From assembly GCA_963805495.1 (NCBI GenBank), contig CAWDUQ010000001.1, positions 310,001 through 374,000 of the forward strand: a DNA stretch of 64,000 nucleotides. Reading direction: 5' to 3'. The notes under the pieces were generated by a model, which saw nothing but the letters and a program-made list of their open reading frames with translations, did not search any database and was not told the DNA's origin. Positions within the stretch are counted from its first letter, which is position 1, and the number at the start of each line of letters is the position of its first letter. The stretch comes from DAHUXD01 sp963805495. GTDB lineage: Bacteria > Acidobacteriota > Thermoanaerobaculia > UBA5066 > Gp7-AA6. The position numbers and the translations under genes were made by a program. Positions 59,278 through 64,000 of this stretch are shown in pieces.

Positions 59278-62212
59278 ATGAAGAAACTCTTCGCCGCCGC
59301 CGCCCTGACCGTCGCTCTCTTCCTGGCGGGGGCCTCCCCCGCCGCCGCCCAGATCCTCGACCCGTACTACACGTACTTCGGCAAGAACAAGATCGTCTAC
59401 GACTCGTTCAAGTGGAAGAACTACCGGTCGACCCACTTTCTCATCTACTACCACGAGCGCGAGGAGGTCTCCCTCCAGAAGGTCGCCTCCTACGCCGAAA
59501 GCGCCTACGACGAAATATCGCGCCAGCTCAACTTCCAGATCCCGAAGCCGATCAACCTCATCTACTACGCGACGCACTCGGAGTTCGAACAGACCAATAC
59601 CCTGCAGGGGTTCCTTCCGGAAGGTCTCGGCGCCTTCGCGCTCCCGACGCGCAACCGCATGGTCCTCCCGATCGACCTCCCGGACGAGGAGCTCCAGAAG
59701 CTCATCGCGCACGAGCTGACGCACGTCTTCCAGTTCGAGATCTTCTTCGGCGGCAGCTTCATCCGGGCCTACACGTCGGGCGCGCCGCAGTGGCTGACCG
59801 AGGGCATGGCGTCCTACTTCGCCTCCGACGAGGACACCCGCGACAAGATGGTCCTGCGCGACGCGGTCCTCTCCGACCAGGTGCCCGAAATCGCCGAGCG
59901 CGGGATTTACGGCTTCTTCGCCTACCGGTTCGGCCACGCCGTCTTCGACTACATCGAGTCGGAGTGGGGCAAGGACGGCGTGCGGGACTTCGTGTTCGAG
60001 TACCGCGGCCAGCTCGGGCCGAACATCGACCGGGTCCTCAAGCGAACCTTCTCCCTGACGGCCGAGGAGTTCGACATCAAGTTCCGGCGGTACCTGCGCC
60101 AGCGCTACCTCAAGATGCTGACCGAGCGCGGCGAGCCGATCGACTTCGGCGACAGCGTGCGCCTCTCCGACGAGGGCTCGGCCGAGGTCTCGGTGCGGCC
60201 GTTCCCCTCGGGCGACTTCGGCGCCGCGATCTCGACGCTCGGCAACGACGTCGAACGTCGTCGTCTGGTCTCCCCGCGACCGCAAGCTCTTCCGCAACCT
60301 CACCAAGGGTTTCAAGACCCAGTACGAGTACATCGTCGCCCAGTGGCTGACGACGGGGCCGGTCGGCGGCGTCGACCTCGCCGTTTCGCCCGACGGAAAC
60401 TCGATCGCGTTCTTCGTGCGCAAGGAGCGGGGCCGCGAGCTCCTGCTCTTGAACGCCCTCGACGGCAAGATCGAGCAGATGATCCCCATGCCGGGCCTCG
60501 ACCAGCAGTTGAACCCGGCGTACTCGCCGGACGGCCGGACCATCGCTTTCATGGCCATCAAGAACGGCGACGCCGACATCTACTCCTACAGCCTCGACAC
60601 GAAGCTGATCACCAACCTCACGCAGGACCACTCTTTCGATTTCGCGCCGACCTTTTCGCCGGACGGGCAGTGGATCTACTACTCCGGCATCCAGGGCGAG
60701 TCCGCGAAGATCTTCCGGTTCAAGCTCGGCGTGCCGGGCTCGCGCGAGCAGATCACCTACGGGGAATCCAACGACGAAGACGCCTCGCTCTCTCCCGACG
60801 GCAAGCGTCTCTTCTTCACGTCCGACCGCGACGGCGCCGTGTACAACATCTACTCGGTCAACCTCGAGACGGGCGAGACGTTCATGTTCACGAACGTCGT
60901 CGGAGGCTGCTTCTCGCCGGCCGTCATCCAGGCCCGCGACGGGGCCGAGCGGCTCATCTTCTCGGCCTACTACAAGCGCCGCTTCATGCTCTACGTCACC
61001 GACGTCAAGAAGCCGTACAAGAAGCTCGCCGAGCTGAACCCGGCGCCGTCGCCCGCCGGCCCGGCGACGATCGCGCCGTTCCAGCCGTCGATCGAGGTCT
61101 CGATCGACCCGGAGAAGGTCACCAAGCCGAGCCACAAGCTCTTCCTCGAGGATGCCCAGATCCTGGCGGGCCTCGCGAGCGACGGCCAGTTCCTGTCCAA
61201 CACGATCCTGACTTTCGGCGACGACCTGGGCGACCGGCGCCTGCAGGGCATCATCCAGACCGTCTCGGGCTACACCAACGTGAACCTGCAGTACGCCGAC
61301 CTGTCGCAGCGGATGCCGAAAGGGATCGAGGCGTTCTACTACCGCCTCTACTACTACGTTCTCAATCCCGACGGCTCGGTCGGCACGCAGAGCAACTACA
61401 ACTACATCGGGGGCAACGTCTTCGCCTCCTACCCGATGAACCGCTTCTACCGGGTCGACGGCACCCTCGGGTTTCTCTCCCGCGATTACAACGGCTACCC
61501 CATCTGGATCAAGACCGAGGAGGGCCAGGGCCGGATCCTGATCCCCACCAAGAACAACTTCCCTTCGATCGGCGCCCGGCTCGTCGGCGACACCACGGTC
61601 TACGAGTCGTTCGGCCCGATCTCCGGGCGCAAGCTCTCGCTCGGCGTCAGCTGGGCGCCCTACATCGGCGGCACCAAGGTCCCGAACTCCAACGAGACGA
61701 CGCTCACCTTCGACACGACGCTCGACCTGCGGCACTACTTCAAGATCACGCGGCGCTCCCTCTTCGCCATCCGCCTCTACGGGTTCCGCGCGGACGGCAA
61801 CCTGCCGGACCTGCTCGCGTTCGGCGGCATCGACACGCTGCGCACGTTCCCGGTCTACGGCATTTCCGGCAATACGGCCGGGTTCCTCAACGTCGAGTTT
61901 CGCTTCCCGCTGATCGACTTCATCGCGACGCCGATCCTGGGGTTCCGCGAGATCCGCGGCAAGGTCTTCATCGACGTCGGCGGCGCCGCGCTCAAGAACC
62001 AGCCGTGGCAGTTCTGGAGCGACTACACGCTCTGCGGCCTCGGCAACGTCGCGGGCTGCAACGGCTCCCAGGGCGGCTTCTCGGACTGGGGCTTCGGCCT
62101 GCAGACGACGTTCCTCGGCCTGCCGATGCACTTCGACTTCGCCAAGCAGTGGAACTTCAAGAACCAGCTCACCGACTTCAAGCTCTTCTTCTACCTCGGA
62201 CCGGAGTTCTAG
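59278..62212 (+). pseudogene. Peptidase-MA/TolB-propeller/barrel protein, one +1 frameshift
   Basis: The joined product is about 977 residues. A signal peptide (ALTVALFLAGASPAAAQ) is followed by a gluzincin domain with IAHELTHVFQFEIF (H145, E146, H149) and WLTEGMASYFASDEDT. Beta-propeller repeats of TolB/PD40 type come next (NPAYSPDGRTIAFMAI, FAPTFSPDGQWIYYSG, ASLSPDGKRLFFTS). A C-terminal outer-membrane barrel ends FFYLGPEF. Near 60250 the frame must shift by one base within GACGTCGAACGTCGTCG to continue as VVVWSPRDRKLFRNLTKGF. Everything else is conserved, so a consensus error is more likely than real decay. Confidence 0.8.
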
Positions 62213-62285
62213 GGTCCGTCGGTCGTCGGCTGTCCGCGGTCTCGTCGACGGCGTTGCCGGGTTAGGGCTCACCGCCTCCCTGTCT

Positions 62286-62291
62286 TACAAT
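62286..62291 (+). promoter_or_regulatory. -10 hexamer of a near-leaderless start (MBL gene)
   Basis: TACAAT, 9 nt before GTG 62301. Confidence 0.45.
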
Positions 62292-62300
62292 CCCGCCAAC

Positions 62301-63077
62301 GTGACTCCCCGGAAGGCGCTCGCGATCAGGGCCCTCGGCCCCTACGGTGGCTCCGCGCCCGGCTACCGGATGACGACGTTCCTGATCGACGGGGAGACGG
62401 CCCTGGACGCGGGCAGCCTCACCGATGCGCTGCCGCTCGCCGCGCAGCGGCGCATCCGGCGGGTGGTTCTGACCCACGCGCATCTCGACCACCTCGCTTC
62501 GCTGCCCTTTCTGATCGAGAACATTTACGGTCGCGAGCGGCCGCTCGAGCTCATCGCCCCGGCGCCCGTGCTCGCCACACTCGCGCGTCACATCTTCAAC
62601 GACGCCACCTGGCCGGACTTTTCGCGCCTGCCGTCGCGCGCGAAGCCCACGATCGTTTACCGGCCGGTCGCCGCGGGCCGGACGGTCCGGGCGGGGACGG
62701 TCCGCCTGATGCCCATACCGGTCGACCACGTCGTCCCGGCCTACGGTTACCTCGTCTCGAAACCCGGCCGCGCGGTCCTTTTCTCGGGGGACACGATGCC
62801 GACCCGCCGGATCTGGGCGGCGGCCGCGCGCGTCCGGGACCTGAAGGCGATTTTCCTGGAGGTCTCGTTCTCCGACGCGCAGGCGGCCGTCGCCGAAGCG
62901 TCCTGCCACCTCACCCCGCAGCAGCTTCCGGGCGAGCTCGCCAAGGCGCCGCCGCGCGTTCCGGTTTTCCTGTACCACATGAAGCCGCCCTCCCTGCCGC
63001 GCATCCGGCGCGAGGTCGCCGCGCTCGGCGAGCCACGGCTGCGCCTGCTCGAGTCGGAGCGATCCTTCCGGTTCTGA
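62301..63077 (+). CDS. MBL-fold class II 3',5'-cyclic-nucleotide phosphodiesterase-like protein
   Basis: The 258-residue metallo-beta-lactamase-fold protein has VVLTHAHLDHLASLPFLIEN (H59, H61, D63, H64) and the later metal or substrate residues in PVDHVVPAYGYLV, LFSGDT and FLYHMKP. The segment IFNDATWPDFSRLPS is close to that of class II cyclic-nucleotide phosphodiesterases, which hydrolyse cAMP or cGMP. The length agrees. It may end cyclic-nucleotide signals, though no cyclase or CRP-type protein is in the window. Confidence 0.82.
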   Translation: MTPRKALAIRALGPYGGSAPGYRMTTFLIDGETALDAGSLTDALPLAAQRRIRRVVLTHAHLDHLASLPFLIENIYGRERPLELIAPAPVLATLARHIFNDATWPDFSRLPSRAKPTIVYRPVAAGRTVRAGTVRLMPIPVDHVVPAYGYLVSKPGRAVLFSGDTMPTRRIWAAAARVRDLKAIFLEVSFSDAQAAVAEASCHLTPQQLPGELAKAPPRVPVFLYHMKPPSLPRIRREVAALGEPRLRLLESERSFRF

Positions 63078-63092
63078 TTTCCGGGCCGCGAA

Positions 63093-63189
63093 TCAGTGCG
63101 CTGCGCTTTCGGGCATTTCGTCTTCCGCCGGTGACTCCGCCCCGAAACACCGGACCGCCCCGGAGCAGGACGGCCGCGTATTGCGCCAT
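63093..63189 (-). pseudogene. Remnant of a YCII/DGPF-type small protein
   Basis: ATG 63189 has a strong GGGAGGAGAGGG site. The start MAQYAAVLLRG fits a YCII-related protein. After a one-base shift the next frame reads FGAESPAEDEMPESAAH and stops at 63093. Only about 35 of the usual 100 or more residues remain. It lies 28 nt downstream of the sigma factor, the position where ECF42-group sigma factors normally have a DGPF/YCII partner. Confidence 0.45.
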
Positions 63190-63217
63190 CCCTCTCCTCC
63201 CGTGTTCGAAGACGATT

Positions 63218-64000
63218 TCACTCCCGCCGCTCCGACCCGCATTCCGCGGCCCGGTCCTGGAGGAGCTCCCGCTCGCGCGCATTCTGCGTCATCGACGCCG
63301 CCCGCTCGAACTCCCGCCGGGCCTCGTCGAAGCGTCCGAGCTTTCCGAGCAGGTCGCCGCGGACGGCCGGCAGCAGGTGGTAGCGCTCGAGCGACGGCAC
63401 GGCCACGAGGGTGTCGGCGAGGGCGAGCCCTGCCGCCGGTCCGGAGGCCATGCCGACCGCGACCGCGCGGTTCAACTGCACGACCGGGCTCGGCAGGAGC
63501 CGGGCGAGATCCTCGTAGAGTGCCGCGATACGCGCCCAGTCGGTCTCCTCCGACGTGCGCGCCCGCGCGTGGCAGGCGGCGATCGCGGCCTGGAGAACGT
63601 AGGGGCCGGGCGTCTCGCCGAGCCCCTCGGCGCGTGAAAGCGCCGCGAGGCCACGTCCGATCAGGACCCGGTCCCAGCGGCCGCGGTCCTGGTCGGCGAG
63701 CAGGACGGGCTGGCCCCCCGGGTCGACGCGCGCCCGCGCGCGCGAGGCCTGGATCTCCATCAGCGCGACGAGGCCGTGGACCTCGGGCTCGCGGGGCGAC
63801 AGCTCCGCCAGGATGCGCCCCAGGCGCAGTGCCTCCTCGCAAAGGTCGTGACGGATCAGGTCGCCGCCCGCCGTCGCGAGGTAACCCTCGTTGAACACGA
63901 GGTAGACGACCTCGAGCACCGAGGCGAGGCGGGCGGCGCGCTCCTCTCCCCGCGGGGCCTCGAACGCCACGCCCGCGTCGGCGAGCGCGCGCTTGGCGCG
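63218..64000 (-). CDS. ECF sigma factor with C-terminal TPR-like domain (ECF42/DUF6596), partial
   Basis: The frame runs in from the right edge, so the sigma-2 and sigma-4 DNA-binding regions are outside. The visible roughly 260 residues are the characteristic C-terminal extension: LASVLEVVYLVFNEGYLATA, DLCEEALRLGRILAELSPRE, VLLADQDRGRWDRVLIGRGL, GPYVLQAAIAACHARARTSE, then PSPVVQLNRAVAVGMASGPA. This layout identifies ECF42-type (DUF6596) sigma factors. A YCII-like remnant follows on the same strand. Confidence 0.88.
   Translation of the reverse strand, partial: RAKRALADAGVAFEAPRGEERAARLASVLEVVYLVFNEGYLATAGGDLIRHDLCEEALRLGRILAELSPREPEVHGLVALMEIQASRARARVDPGGQPVLLADQDRGRWDRVLIGRGLAALSRAEGLGETPGPYVLQAAIAACHARARTSEETDWARIAALYEDLARLLPSPVVQLNRAVAVGMASGPAAGLALADTLVAVPSLERYHLLPAVRGDLLGKLGRFDEARREFERAASMTQNARERELLQDRAAECGSERRE

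Noticed and set aside
60110..62272. A 720-codon open frame antisense to the peptidase/TolB-like gene
   Set aside because: High GC gives long open antisense frames. The sense frames carry clear domains (HELTH, PD40 repeats, barrel end), and the antisense product is low-complexity Arg/Asp/Val.
62213..62285. A second regulatory RNA after the barrel gene
   Set aside because: The stretch contains GTCGGTCGTCGGCTG-type short repeats but no stable stem with a T-tract; nothing could be supported.

Overview
The window is GC-rich, gene-dense bacterial chromosome with no rRNA, tRNA, CRISPR array, prophage or transposase visible. Outer-membrane proteins (TonB receptor, porin, beta-barrels), DapF and Mpl point to a Gram-negative diderm. 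The overall repertoire (xerC/hslVU, TolB-like peptidase with a barrel tail, FN3 lipoprotein, DUF4230, leaderless TANNNT promoters) would suit Acidobacteriota. That placement is inference; no marker gene here fixes it.

Layout. 1-5000: a partial membrane protein, a GNAT acetyltransferase, a methyltransferase, an ArsR regulator with a truncated SRPBCC partner, and an ABC exporter. 5005-5425: a 117-bp tandem array of REP-like palindromes, the largest block of a repeat family scattered over the window. 5426-11371: BI-1 protein, TPR protein, zinc-ribbon protein, family-5 uracil-DNA glycosylase, PEBP protein, a secreted cupredoxin and tyrS. 11349-18564: an iron/flavin island (Fur, FTR1 permease, DUF3465-like protein, ApbE, porin, FMN-binding protein, four-TM haem-b-like protein) with two palindromic Fur-type operators, followed by a Cys-rich protein pair. 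18610-21770: a cobalamin locus (riboswitch, REP-broken transporter gene, BtuB-like receptor, PduO-type adenosyltransferase). 21814-24809: larB, a deoxyhypusine-synthase-like gene, MOSC, DUF4230. 24972-31626: DUF1573 protein, mpl, two large GT-C/YfhO-type membrane proteins. 31634-38771: FAH-family hydrolase, dapF, FN3 lipoprotein, hslU, hslV, S41 protease, xerC. 38820-47905: DUF1015, methyltransferase, cytochrome c/SCO1/DUF4198 operon, threonine-dehydratase-like enzyme, trmFO, a frameshifted DUF2207 gene and a TIG-like lipoprotein. 47895-54215: sulfatase-like protein, DUF3052 protein, then a coupled methyltransferase-GT2-radical SAM-radical SAM operon. 54262-64000: topA, dprA, three envelope proteins, an MBL phosphodiesterase, and a partial ECF sigma factor with a YCII remnant.

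Three themes run through the window. (1) REP-like palindromes sit at gene ends, supply the stop codons of four genes and truncate a fifth. (2) At least sixteen genes have a TANNNT-like -10 hexamer only 6-11 nt before the start codon and no Shine-Dalgarno, so leaderless transcription looks common. (3) Three otherwise well-preserved genes carry four +1 frameshifts, which looks more like consensus error than gene decay. The best candidates for an undescribed functional system are the Fur-controlled flavin/haem iron island and the methyltransferase-GT2-double radical SAM operon.
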